A stretch of DNA of 64,000 nt from Nocardia vulneris (GTDB taxonomy: Bacteria; Actinomycetota; Actinomycetes; Mycobacteriales; Mycobacteriaceae), in assembly GCF_001613425.1 (NCBI RefSeq), contig NZ_BDCI01000008.1, positions 62,001-126,000 of the forward strand, written 5' to 3'. This document shows, piece after piece, positions 1 through 8,122 of this stretch. Positions within the stretch are counted from its first letter, which is position 1. Each line of letters opens with the position of its first letter. The notes under the pieces were generated by a model that was not told the DNA's origin, searched no databases, and was given only the letters and a program-made list of their open reading frames with translations. The position numbers and the translations under genes are program-made.

Positions 1-1554
1 ACCGTCGGCGCCATCAGTCTCGCCGCGTTCTACGTCTTCATCGCCTGCGACGCCGCGCTGTTCTTCGCGTGGTCGTATGCCGCCTCGCACATCGCCTTCG
101 CGCTGGTCCTATGTCTGTGGGTGCTGCCGGCGCGCCCCGTCGAGCCGGGCCTGCCGTGGTGGTCCGGGCTCATCCCGGCGGGCGTGACGCTCGGTGTCGG
201 CATCGTCGTCGGGATCCTCACCCGGATGGCGTCGGAAGCCGATATCGACGTGCTCACCGGACTTTTGAACCGCCGCGGTTTCGATCGGGCGCTCAACTCC
301 GCGATCGAGCAGGCCTCGCGCACCGGTCAGGGCCTGGCCCTCGTGCTCGTCGACCTGGACCGGTTTCAGAAGATCAACGATCACCTCGGCCATCGCGCGG
401 GCGACGCCGTGCTGCAGCGCGTCGCCGACACGTGGTCGAAACTGCTTGCGCCGGAACAGCGTCTGGCCCGCTACGGCGGCGACGCGTTCGCGTTGCTGTT
501 GCCGAACACCACCGAGCAGGCGGCCATCCTGCTCACCGAGCAGCTGCGCGCCGCGGTGACCACCGGGTGCTCGGCGGGCGTGACCTCCTGGCAGCCGGGC
601 GAATCCGGCTCGCTGCTGGTCAGTCGCGCGGATGTCGGCCTGTACCGGGCCAAGCAGGCGGGCCGCAACCGGACCGTGCTCGAATCGTCGCGGCAACTGC
701 CGCTCGCGGTGGAATTGCGCGAGGCGATCGACCGCGGCGCCCTCGACGTGCACTACCAGCCGATCGTCAGCCTCACCGAGGGCGGCGGCAAAGCGGTCGG
801 CGTCGAGGCCTTGCTGCGCTGGTCGTCGAGCGCGCAACCCGACGTCACCACCGAGGGCCTGATCCGCGTCGCCGAGGAATACGACCTCATCTCCGATCTG
901 GACGAGCTGGTGTTGCGCCGCGCGTGCGCCGATGCCGCCCGGTTGCAGGACACCTTCGCGCAACTCGACCTCACGCTGAACGTCAACGTGAGCGGGCTCG
1001 AACTGGCCGAAGCCGGCTACGCCGACCGGGTCGCCGGCATCCTCGCGGGTACCGGCTGGCCCGCCCACCAGCTCGTGCTCGAGGTGACCGAGAGCGAACT
1101 CGCCGCCGAATCGCAGACCGCCATCGCGAACCTGCACACCCTGCGCGAGCGGGGCGTGCGCATCGCCATCGACGATTTCGGCACCGGCTATTCCTCGCTC
1201 AGCCGGCTCGCCACGCTGCCCAGCGACATCCTCAAGGTCGACCAGTCCTTCGTCGCCGCGATCCGCTCCGACTCGCCCGCGCCGCCGCTGCTCGGCGTGA
1301 TCGCCGCGCTGAGCAGCGCCCTCGATCTGCAGGTCATCGCCGAAGGCGTGGAAACCGAGTACCAGGCCGCGGTGCTCACCGAACTCGGCTTCGCGCTCGC
1401 CCAGGGCTACCACTACAGCGACTCGCATCCGGTCGCCGAACTGATCAGCGACCTCAACGAGAACCAGGGGCGGGTCGGTCCCGGTACGCATGATCGCGAA
1501 CTCGGCAACGGGGATTCCATGCACGCCGCCAACGGATGGTTGCCGCTCGGCTGA
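1..1554 (+). CDS. GGDEF/EAL c-di-GMP signalling protein, 5' end outside window
   Basis: The frame is open from the first base, so the N-terminus lies outside the window. The visible start encodes hydrophobic segments (about the first 75 residues), then a GGDEF domain opened by TGLLNRRGF, then a complete EAL domain. The cyclase signature reads RYGGDAF, so the second acidic residue of GG(D/E)EF is Ala; metal binding and diguanylate cyclase activity are doubtful. The EAL domain looks competent: VEALLRW, NVNVSG, LEVTESE, DDFGTGYSSL, LKVDQSF and AEGVET are all present. The likely role is a membrane-bound c-di-GMP phosphodiesterase whose GGDEF domain may be regulatory. The next gene lies 183 bases downstream and looks unrelated. 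Domain assignment is firm; the activity is inferred. Confidence 0.9.
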   Translation, partial: TVGAISLAAFYVFIACDAALFFAWSYAASHIAFALVLCLWVLPARPVEPGLPWWSGLIPAGVTLGVGIVVGILTRMASEADIDVLTGLLNRRGFDRALNSAIEQASRTGQGLALVLVDLDRFQKINDHLGHRAGDAVLQRVADTWSKLLAPEQRLARYGGDAFALLLPNTTEQAAILLTEQLRAAVTTGCSAGVTSWQPGESGSLLVSRADVGLYRAKQAGRNRTVLESSRQLPLAVELREAIDRGALDVHYQPIVSLTEGGGKAVGVEALLRWSSSAQPDVTTEGLIRVAEEYDLISDLDELVLRRACADAARLQDTFAQLDLTLNVNVSGLELAEAGYADRVAGILAGTGWPAHQLVLEVTESELAAESQTAIANLHTLRERGVRIAIDDFGTGYSSLSRLATLPSDILKVDQSFVAAIRSDSPAPPLLGVIAALSSALDLQVIAEGVETEYQAAVLTELGFALAQGYHYSDSHPVAELISDLNENQGRVGPGTHDRELGNGDSMHAANGWLPLG

Positions 1555-1737
1555 GCAGCGGTCGGGTTGCCGCTGGAGGTCGGCCACGGCTGAACCGACG
1601 CGAGGCCGCCCAGATCCGTAGCAGGCGCCGGGTCTACGCCGCGTCGGAGTGTGGATAATCCGGTTGACCCGGCTCGAGCGGATGCCCATGCTGGGGGCAT
1701 GCGTTTGCTCGTCTATGGCTGTTGATCTGTCCGGACG

Positions 1738-3051
1738 GTGCTGGCCCGGCTGACGGGTAGCACCGGAACAGTTCGTTCCCTCGCGGTTCGCGTGGTGCTC
1801 TTCAAGGGCATCGGTGAGCTGATTCCGTTCTATGCGGTGTACGCCCTGCTGTTCGCCGAGCACGGGCTGAGCACGGGGCAGATCTCGTCGCTGTTCGCGA
1901 TCTGGTCGGTCACCGCGTTCCTGCTCGAGGTGCCCTCGGGCGCGTGGGCCGATACCGTCTCGCGCCGGGCGCTGCTCGTCCTCAGCGGTGTCCTGCTGAC
2001 CGCCGGCTTCGCTCTCTGGACCCTGGTCCCGACCTACTTCGGCTTCGCCTCGGGATTCGTATTGTGGGGCGCGGCAGGCGCTTTGGCGTCCGGCACCTTC
2101 GAAGCGCTGCTGTACGACGACCTGGTCGTGCGCGGCGCGCAGTCGGCTTATCCGCGCCTGCTCGGCTACACCCGTGCCGCGTCGGAAACCGCCATCGTCA
2201 TCGGCATCGTCGCCGCCACCCCGCTCTATCTCTGGGGTGGTTATGCCCTGATCGGTTGGTCCAGCGTAGGTTTCGCCGCCCTGCACACCCTGCTCGCCTT
2301 CGCTCTCCCCAGCGCCCCCAAATCCGTCTCCGCCGCGGACATCGAGGAACTGGAAGACGAGGCGGGCGAGGAGGTTTCGTGCCCACCCAGATCGGTGGAC
2401 CACGCCACGAGCCCGTTCGCGCGTTACCTCGACATGCTGAAAACCGGTGTGGGGGAGTCCGTTCGGGTGCGGGCGGTGCGCAACGGCGTGTTCCTCGGGG
2501 CGCTGCTGTTCGGCGTGACGGCGTTCGACGAGTATTTCGCGTTGCTGGCCGAGGCGGTCGGCGTCACCACGGCGGTGGTGCCGTTGCTGGTGGGTCTCAC
2601 GGTCGTCGGCTCGTTGGTCGGCTCGCTGCTGGCCGGGCGCACCGAAGGGATGTCGGCGCGCACGATGGCTTACGCAGTCGGCGCCGGGGGATTCTTGTTC
2701 GTCGGTGGTGCCCTGGTCACCGGCCTGGCCGAGCAGCATCCGGGTGCCGTGTATCTACTTGCCGGCCTTGGGTTCACGGCCATCGGCCTGTCCTACGGCC
2801 TCGTGTACAACGCGGGCATCGTCGCCGCGGCCCGGCTCCAGGACGCCATCGAGGGGCCGGCACGCGCCACCGTCACCTCGGTCTCCGGTCTGCTCGGTGA
2901 GGTCGTCGCCCTCGCGGTCTTCGCCTTCGCCGCCCTGGCCACCACCGTGTGCTCCCTCCCGGTAGCCGTCGCCCTCCTGGGTGCGACCCTCCTGCCCATG
3001 GCCCTCGCCACCCCCGCCTGGCTCCCGCCGAAGCCCGCACTCACTGAATGA
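1738..3051 (+). CDS. MFS transporter
   Basis: This 437-residue protein has the alternating hydrophobic segments of a 12-helix major facilitator. Helix 1 holds FKGIGELIPFYAVYALL, and the loop after helix 2 reads EVPSGAWADTVSRR, close to the family signature G-x-x-x-D-x-x-x-R-R. A hydrophilic central loop (about residues 200-235) separates the two halves. The substrate cannot be read from sequence; drug or metabolite export is a guess. The start is a GTG without a clear ribosome site, so a nearby downstream GTG is possible. The 3' end overlaps the convergent TetR gene by 11 bases. Confidence 0.85.
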   Translation: MLARLTGSTGTVRSLAVRVVLFKGIGELIPFYAVYALLFAEHGLSTGQISSLFAIWSVTAFLLEVPSGAWADTVSRRALLVLSGVLLTAGFALWTLVPTYFGFASGFVLWGAAGALASGTFEALLYDDLVVRGAQSAYPRLLGYTRAASETAIVIGIVAATPLYLWGGYALIGWSSVGFAALHTLLAFALPSAPKSVSAADIEELEDEAGEEVSCPPRSVDHATSPFARYLDMLKTGVGESVRVRAVRNGVFLGALLFGVTAFDEYFALLAEAVGVTTAVVPLLVGLTVVGSLVGSLLAGRTEGMSARTMAYAVGAGGFLFVGGALVTGLAEQHPGAVYLLAGLGFTAIGLSYGLVYNAGIVAAARLQDAIEGPARATVTSVSGLLGEVVALAVFAFAALATTVCSLPVAVALLGATLLPMALATPAWLPPKPALTE

Positions 3052-3637
3052 GAGGTTCCCGGTGCTCGGCCCGCAGCCCGTCGAGGGAGATGCGCAGCAG
3101 CCGCTGCCACCTGTCCGGGTTGTCTTCGCCGGTGATCTGGACGGCGTGTCCCAGCGAAACCAGCAGGAGCAGCAGATCATCGGTGGTCACGCCGGGTCGC
3201 AGCACCTCGGTGGCCCGGGCGCGGAGTTGCTCGATGACGAGACGAAGCTGCTCGATGCCCTCGAGGTCGGGGTCCGTCCACGTGAGCGCGAAGTTCTCCA
3301 CGATCGCGCGGTGCCGGGCGTAGCCGGTGAGGGCCTGCTGATAGAAGTCGGTCAGTGCGGTCCAGGGGTCCGTGGCGTCGATCGCCGTTTGCCGAGCGGA
3401 TTCCGCCCATGTGGTGAAGTCCCGGCGCAGTACCGCGTGCACGAGGTCTTCCTTTTTCGGGAAGTGCCGGTAGAGCGTGCCCATGCCCACCCCGCTGCGG
3501 CGGGCGATCTCGCGGACGTCCACCGCCGTGCCGTGTTCGGCCAGCACCGCCGAAGCCGTCTCGACGATCGCCTCCCGGTTACGGATCGCGTCCACCCGGG
3601 GTGCGCGGCGTCGGCTGACGCTGTCCGGTGCTGCCAT
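3041..3637 (-). CDS. TetR-family transcriptional repressor
   Basis: The protein has 198 residues from the ATG at 3637. The N-terminal helix-turn-helix reads AVDVREIARRSGVGMGTLYRHFPKKEDL, a standard TetR DNA-binding domain, followed by an all-helical ligand domain. An in-frame ATG at 3667 would put the start inside an operator palindrome, so 3637 is preferred. The gene is divergent from the flavin/F420 oxidoreductase at 3727. Two near-identical 14-bp palindromes sit between them, so it most likely represses itself and that gene. It also converges on the MFS gene, which could be a co-regulated exporter. Confidence 0.85.
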   Translation of the reverse strand: MAAPDSVSRRRAPRVDAIRNREAIVETASAVLAEHGTAVDVREIARRSGVGMGTLYRHFPKKEDLVHAVLRRDFTTWAESARQTAIDATDPWTALTDFYQQALTGYARHRAIVENFALTWTDPDLEGIEQLRLVIEQLRARATEVLRPGVTTDDLLLLLVSLGHAVQITGEDNPDRWQRLLRISLDGLRAEHREPLIQ

Positions 3638-3660
3638 CCGGTCAGCATATCGCCTTATGT

Positions 3661-3706
3661 GGAGCATCTGCTCCGGTACGTGCTAGCTTAGCGGAGCAAG
3701 TGCTCC
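3661..3706. promoter_or_regulatory. Paired TetR operators
   Basis: Two 14-bp inverted repeats lie in the divergent intergenic region: GGAGCATCTGCTCC (3661-3674) and GGAGCAAGTGCTCC (3693-3706). They share GGAGCA-N2-TGCTCC and are 32 bp apart centre to centre, about three helical turns. The arrangement fits cooperative binding by the adjacent TetR protein over both promoters. Assignment to that regulator is inferred from position. Confidence 0.8.
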
Positions 3707-3726
3707 GGATAGCGAAGTGAGATGTC

Positions 3727-4221
3727 ATGTCCGATCAGTCCACCCCCGATATCAACGACTGGAACGCCCGAATAATCGCCGAGGTCCGGGCGAGCGGCGG
3801 GTTTGCCATGTGGAGTAGCGAGGCCGAATTCGCCGCGGGCCGCCCGGTCCCGCCCCGCATCCCGGGCTTCGGTGACCACCGCGGCATGCCGCTCATCCTG
3901 GTCCACCACACCGGCGCCAAGACCGGACGTGCCCGGATCAGCCCGCTGTTCTATCTGCCGGTCGGCGACAGCTGGGCCGTCTTCGGCACGCACGGCGGCA
4001 GCCCGCACCACCCGGCCTGGTACCGCAACCTCATGGCCGCTCCGCAGGTCACTGTCGAAGCGGGCACGGAAACGGTGTCCGCCGTTGCCCGGCTTGCCGA
4101 AGGGGATGAGCGCGCGCAGATCTGGGCCGAACAGACAGCGCTCGTGCCGAAGTTCGCCGATTTCGAGATCGCCTCTGGCAGACAGATTCCGGTCGTCCTG
4201 CTGGAACGCGCCACCGGTTAG
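3727..4221 (+). CDS. F420-dependent nitroreductase family (DDN-like) oxidoreductase
   Basis: This 164-residue protein matches the actinobacterial deazaflavin-dependent nitroreductase family. It has a central LVHHTGAKTGRARISPL segment, and GGSPHHPAWYRNL and APQVTVEAG in the second half, the usual landmarks of the split beta-barrel that binds F420. Length is typical of the family (about 140-170 residues). It lies directly behind the TetR operator pair and starts 20 bases after the second operator, so repression by that TetR is likely. Substrate unknown; members reduce nitro compounds, quinones or other activated olefins. Confidence 0.85.
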   Translation: MSDQSTPDINDWNARIIAEVRASGGFAMWSSEAEFAAGRPVPPRIPGFGDHRGMPLILVHHTGAKTGRARISPLFYLPVGDSWAVFGTHGGSPHHPAWYRNLMAAPQVTVEAGTETVSAVARLAEGDERAQIWAEQTALVPKFADFEIASGRQIPVVLLERATG

Positions 4222-4243
4222 AGCAGTTCAGGGCGAGCAATCC

Positions 4244-4891
4244 TCACTGTGTGAGCGGTGCGCCGATCAAATGCTCTGCGGTGAGCAGGAATTGGTCGGT
4301 GGAGCGGTCGATGAGGTCGGCGCGGGAGATGGGGAGCGTGCCCGACAGCCAGCTGTTGGTGGTTTCCCAGAGGCCGCCGAGCAGGTGGGTGGCCGCGAAT
4401 TCGGCTTGGTCTCCGGCGTTTTCGACGATCTCCGCGCCGACCTCGGCGGCGCACACCGCCAGCATGATGCCCGCGAAGGAACGCATCACCTCGGCGCGGC
4501 GCTGCAGTAGCGCCGGGTTCAGCTGGGCTTCGACCGTGACGATGCGCGCCTTGCGTGGGTTGTCGGCGATCAGGTCGACGGCGGCGCCGATGGCGGCCCG
4601 GGTCTTGGCGCGGATATCGGCCGGGGTGGTGACGAACCCGGCGACCACAGCCTGGCCGATCTCGTCGACGATGCGCTCGAACAGCTCGCTGAACACGGTG
4701 TCGAGGTCGGTGAAGTTCTCGTAGTAGTACCGCTCGGACAGCTTGGCCCGGGTGCACAGCCCGGAGACGGTCAGTTTGGCGAAACCCGAGGTGCCGATGA
4801 TGTCCTGCGCGGCGTCGAGCAGGGCCGCGCGACGCCGCGCGCGCCGCTGTTCGATCGGCACGCCGCCGTAAGACCGCGAGGTGGTAGCCAC
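4244..4891 (-). CDS. TetR-family transcriptional regulator
   Basis: The protein has 215 residues from a GTG at 4891. Its N-terminal helix-turn-helix includes RRAALLDAAQDIIGTSGFAKLTVSGLCTRAKLSERYYYENF, where the YYYENF recognition helix end is typical of TetR. The rest is a helical effector domain. The frame stays open further upstream, but only because it runs antisense through the oxygenase gene; GTG 4891 is the first start that gives a standard TetR N-terminus. It is divergent from the MpaB-like oxygenase at 4998 and probably regulates it. Confidence 0.8.
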   Translation of the reverse strand: MATTSRSYGGVPIEQRRARRRAALLDAAQDIIGTSGFAKLTVSGLCTRAKLSERYYYENFTDLDTVFSELFERIVDEIGQAVVAGFVTTPADIRAKTRAAIGAAVDLIADNPRKARIVTVEAQLNPALLQRRAEVMRSFAGIMLAVCAAEVGAEIVENAGDQAEFAATHLLGGLWETTNSWLSGTLPISRADLIDRSTDQFLLTAEHLIGAPLTQ

Positions 4892-4898
4892 CGCACCA

Positions 4899-4952
4899 TT
4901 CTGGCATACATCCTTGCCAGATATTCGATTTTGTGGGACGGTCTTGTCAGAA
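4899..4952. promoter_or_regulatory. Candidate TetR operator half-sites
   Basis: Between the TetR gene and the oxygenase gene are three versions of one 8-mer: TTCTGGCA (inverted, 4899-4906), TGCCAGAT (4915-4922) and TGTCAGAA (4945-4952). The first two form CTGGCA-N8-TGCCAG. The recurrence in a divergent promoter region suggests a binding site for the adjacent TetR protein. No binding data are implied. Confidence 0.55.
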
Positions 4953-4997
4953 TGTGCTCGACCCCGAGCCGAACCTCGATCCGACGAGTGAAGTGCA

Positions 4998-6248
4998 ATG
5001 GCGCATGACAACCAGAAGCTGCCGACTCCGCAGTTGTTCACGGAGTTCCCGTTCAAATACGCGGTGCCGGTGCTGGCGCCCGGCGATCTGAGCTGCACCG
5101 CCGCCCAACGTGATTCGTTCCGTCGCTTCGCGCAGGCCGGTGATTCGCTCGCGGACGACGTGGTCGCGATGTTCAAACGGCTGCCCGTCGGTGAAGGGCG
5201 CCGGATGTTCGAGATCGCGGTGGAACGCGGTATCGACGCGGTGCCGGACGCGCCCGCGGAACTGGCCGCCTTCTTTGCGCAGGTGGAAGCGGACCCGTAC
5301 TGGCTGGACCGGGACAAGATCGACCGCGGGGCCCGGGTGGTCGGGCGCACCAGCGTCTGGGGTGGCATCGCGATGGGCATGTTCGCGCTGATGGGCGGCT
5401 ATCTCGCGTCGCGCGCGGACAAGACCCTCGTCGGCACCGGCGATCTCGATGCGATGGCGCCGCGCCGGCTCGCCGAAACCACCCAGTGGTGGCTGGACGT
5501 GACGACGCCGGGCGGGCTGGCGCGCAACGCCGTCGGCTACAAGAGCGTGCTGCGGGTCCGATTGATGCACGCGCTGGTGCGGGCGGGCATGAACCGCAGG
5601 CCCGACTGGGACTACGACGCGTGGGATCACCCGGTCAACCAGGTGCTCACCGTCGGCACCCTCGGCCTGTTCTCGATGGCGAATCTGGTCGGCGCACAGG
5701 CACTCGGCCTGCGTTTCTCGCCCAGGGAGAAGGACGCGGTCTTCCAGCTGTGGCGCTACGTCGGGTTCCTGCTCGGTATCGATCAGGAAATCCTGCCGAC
5801 CTGTGAGACCGATACCTGGCGCGCGTTCTGGATTCTCGCCGACACCGAATTCATCCCCGACGCCGATTCCCAGCGCCTGGCCCAGGCGCTGATTCCCGCG
5901 GCGGGCGGTCTGTTCATCGACAACACCACCGCGCCGCGCCGGGCGGTCCGTGCCGTGCTGACCAGCTACATGGTGGCCTACAGCCGGATCATCCTGGGCC
6001 GCAGCAACGCCGATTTCCTCGGTCTCCCCGACAGCCGCTTCTTCCAGAGCGCGGTGCTGGCAACCGCCGTCGTGAACGGCGCGCTGGAGGTGCCCCGCCG
6101 ATTCCTGCCCGGCGCCACCCGCTTCAGCGAAAACCTCGGCGCCCGCGTCCGCACCCGCCTCGTCCGCGGTTCCATCGCCCGCAACGGCGGCGACCGCACC
6201 TACGCCCGCCACGACACCTACGCCCGCCCCGCACTCCGCGCCGGGTAA
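4998..6248 (+). CDS. MpaB/latex-clearing-protein-like oxygenase (DUF2236)
   Basis: This 416-residue protein is a DUF2236 member, the family that includes rubber oxygenase Lcp and mycophenolic acid oxygenase MpaB. The family-typical core is visible: SVWGGIAMGMF near residue 115, then VGYKSVLRVRLMHALVR, whose His is the expected proximal haem ligand, and later LVGAQALGLRFS and IDQEILPTCE. Members are haem-b dependent oxygenases that cleave C=C bonds or act on lipids. No signal peptide is seen, so it is probably cytoplasmic. It is divergent from a TetR gene, suggesting substrate induction. Confidence 0.8.
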   Translation: MAHDNQKLPTPQLFTEFPFKYAVPVLAPGDLSCTAAQRDSFRRFAQAGDSLADDVVAMFKRLPVGEGRRMFEIAVERGIDAVPDAPAELAAFFAQVEADPYWLDRDKIDRGARVVGRTSVWGGIAMGMFALMGGYLASRADKTLVGTGDLDAMAPRRLAETTQWWLDVTTPGGLARNAVGYKSVLRVRLMHALVRAGMNRRPDWDYDAWDHPVNQVLTVGTLGLFSMANLVGAQALGLRFSPREKDAVFQLWRYVGFLLGIDQEILPTCETDTWRAFWILADTEFIPDADSQRLAQALIPAAGGLFIDNTTAPRRAVRAVLTSYMVAYSRIILGRSNADFLGLPDSRFFQSAVLATAVVNGALEVPRRFLPGATRFSENLGARVRTRLVRGSIARNGGDRTYARHDTYARPALRAG

Positions 6249-6362
6249 GGATCGCCCCGACGGACTTCGGCGATACCGCAGAGGCGGACGAGCCCGCTTG
6301 CTGCCACGCCAGGCCGATTCCGGCTGGCCCCGAGCCGCACCCGCGGCCACGTCTAACCTTCC

Positions 6363-6432
6363 CGCGCACATTTCGTCTTCCCGCGCGCGTGTCAGCCGAC
6401 GGACACGCGCGCGGGACGACGAAATGTGCGCG
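6363..6432. repeat. 70-bp palindromic element, likely bidirectional terminator
   Basis: Two 31-bp arms (6363-6393 and 6402-6432) are inverse complements with one mismatch, around an 8-base loop AGCCGACG. The stem starts CGCGCACATTTCG and closes with GCGCGTGTC. It lies between two convergent genes (oxygenase and methyltransferase), so it can end transcription from both sides. A related, degenerate copy occurs at about 43234-43292, so it belongs to a dispersed repeat family. Confidence 0.85.
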
Positions 6433-6456
6433 GCAGGTCAACAGGACTTCGCGCGC

Positions 6457-7224
6457 TCACCGACTGCGGCGAGCCTGCACGATCCAGGCACGGGAGTCGA
6501 AGTAGACGCCGGTTTCGGTGTGGTGGGCGTCGAGGGTGGCGGTCAGTCGGGCGCGGGCTTGTTCGGCGGCGTCGGGTTCCAGGGCGGCGAGCAGGTCTTT
6601 GACTTCCCACAGGCGGAGCACAGTGTCCAAGGCGGTGGTGGTGTCGGGACCGTAGTAGACGGGTTCGTGCACGTCGGTGAAGGTGAGGTCGGTGTATCCG
6701 GCGGCCTGCAGAATGCCTTCGGTCACGGTCGGATCGCCGAGGGCGAACGCGTCCGGACCGCCGGGCGGAGCCGGTGTGCTGGTGAGGGATTCGCGGATCG
6801 CGGTGGCCCATTCATTGCGCGCCCGCTGCTGCCAGACGAGCAGCACCATCCGCGCGCCGGGACGTAGGGCGCGTCCGATATTGGTGAACGCGGCGACCGG
6901 GTCGGGAAAGAACATCGTGCCGAATCTGCTGATACACACGTCGAAATGCGCTGGAGGGAAGGGATGCACCTGGGCGTCGGCCAATTGGTAGGTGACGTTG
7001 GTGCAGCCCTGCTCGTCGCTGATCCGACGGGCTTGTTCGAGCATCGGCGCGGAGAGATCGACACCCAGCACGCTGTCGGCGGCACGCGCGGCTTCCCGCG
7101 TGGACTGTCCTGTCCCGCAACCGATATCGAGGACGCGCTCGCCCGCGCCGACGCGGGCGGCGGCACGGAAGTGTTCGTTGTGCCGCCGCAATTCCGCGTC
7201 GTAGTCGAACAACTCCGGCATCAT
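6457..7224 (-). CDS. Class I SAM-dependent methyltransferase
   Basis: This 255-residue protein has the SAM-binding motif I VLDIGCGTGQST (about residue 33), motif II around VLGVDLSAPML, and a motif-IV-like ISRFGTMFFPDP followed by the LRPGARMVLLVW strand. The start at 7224 has GGAAAGGGG just upstream and overlaps the stop of the LLM oxidoreductase as ATGA, so the two are translationally coupled. The substrate is unknown. Family relatives act on small molecules (UbiE/COQ5 type). Confidence 0.85.
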   Translation of the reverse strand: MMPELFDYDAELRRHNEHFRAAARVGAGERVLDIGCGTGQSTREAARAADSVLGVDLSAPMLEQARRISDEQGCTNVTYQLADAQVHPFPPAHFDVCISRFGTMFFPDPVAAFTNIGRALRPGARMVLLVWQQRARNEWATAIRESLTSTPAPPGGPDAFALGDPTVTEGILQAAGYTDLTFTDVHEPVYYGPDTTTALDTVLRLWEVKDLLAALEPDAAEQARARLTATLDAHHTETGVYFDSRAWIVQARRSR

Positions 7225-8060
7225 CGACCCCTTTCCGGATCCACCGGCCCGTCGCGCAGTACGCCCCGCACCTGGTCGAGTGTCACTGTGTCCGGCTCGA
7301 ATTCCGCCAGCCACCACGTGGCGCCCGCCGCGGCATAGGGCGCCGAGTCGGTGCCGGCCGGGAGCGCGACCGCGATGTCGTACGGCGTCGCCGGATCGGC
7401 ACGCAGACCGGTGAGCGTGCCGACGATCTCGGCGACCTGATCCGGGTGTCCGAGGTTGACCGGGAAGAATCCGTCGAGCCGGGCGGCGCGCCGCAGCGGC
7501 GCGACCTTCCCCGGGAATCCCGCGGCCCACACCGGCACACCGGGCCGCTGCACCGGCCTGGGCAGGAACGAGACGTCATCGACGGTGTAGTGCGGTCCAT
7601 GGTGTCGCACCGGCTCGCCCGACCAGGCCGCGGCGAGAATCGCCAGCGACTCGTCGAGCATCTGCGCGCGCCGCCGATCGTCGAGTTCCTCGCCGGTCGC
7701 GCGCAATTCGTCGCCGAACCGATTACTGCCGAGGCCGACGCCGAGCGTGAGACGACCGCCGCCGAGCTGGTCCAGTGTCGCGGTCTCCTTGGCGACCTTG
7801 GCCGGGCGGCGGCGGGCGAGCGGGGTGACCATCGGCCCGAACCGCAGGCGTTCGGTGGCGGTGGCGATCGCGGCCAGGGTGATCCACGGGTCGGCCGCCT
7901 GCTGGACCGGTGCCTGCCAGCGCAGATGGTCCCACACGAACACGCCGTGCCAGCCGGCTTCCTCGGCCTCGGCAGCCAGTCGCGCGACCACGACCGGGTC
8001 CGCGAGTTCATCGAACAGCGGCAGCCAGAGGGCGGACCGGAAGACGTCGTCGTCGTGCAT
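7221..8060 (-). CDS. LLM-class flavin/F420-dependent oxidoreductase
   Basis: This 279-residue protein has the luciferase-like TIM-barrel landmarks: EEAGWHGVFVWDHLRW near the N-terminus, TERLRFGPMVTPLARRRPAKVAKETATLD, then GGRLTLGVGLGSN. These are diagnostic of LLM oxidoreductases, usually F420-dependent in this order. It heads a two-gene unit with the methyltransferase (4-base overlap). Reaction and substrate are not identifiable from sequence. Confidence 0.85.
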   Translation of the reverse strand: MHDDDVFRSALWLPLFDELADPVVVARLAAEAEEAGWHGVFVWDHLRWQAPVQQAADPWITLAAIATATERLRFGPMVTPLARRRPAKVAKETATLDQLGGGRLTLGVGLGSNRFGDELRATGEELDDRRRAQMLDESLAILAAAWSGEPVRHHGPHYTVDDVSFLPRPVQRPGVPVWAAGFPGKVAPLRRAARLDGFFPVNLGHPDQVAEIVGTLTGLRADPATPYDIAVALPAGTDSAPYAAAGATWWLAEFEPDTVTLDQVRGVLRDGPVDPERGR

Positions 8061-8122
8061 GACGCAACGCTAGACCGGGGACGTCGGCCCTGAAAGCAGT
8101 AGTTTTCCGGGCAGCCCGGCGG

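Noticed and set aside
1682..1700. Small hairpin ATGCCC-N7-GGGCAT before the MFS gene as operator
   Set aside because: Six-base stem in GC-rich DNA is weak evidence and no adjacent regulator reads in this direction.
109..2739. Very long minus-strand open frame (876 codons) across the GGDEF/EAL and MFS genes
   Set aside because: Composition is typical of antisense shadows in high-GC DNA (runs of Gly/Arg/Gln); both underlying plus-strand genes are well supported by domains.
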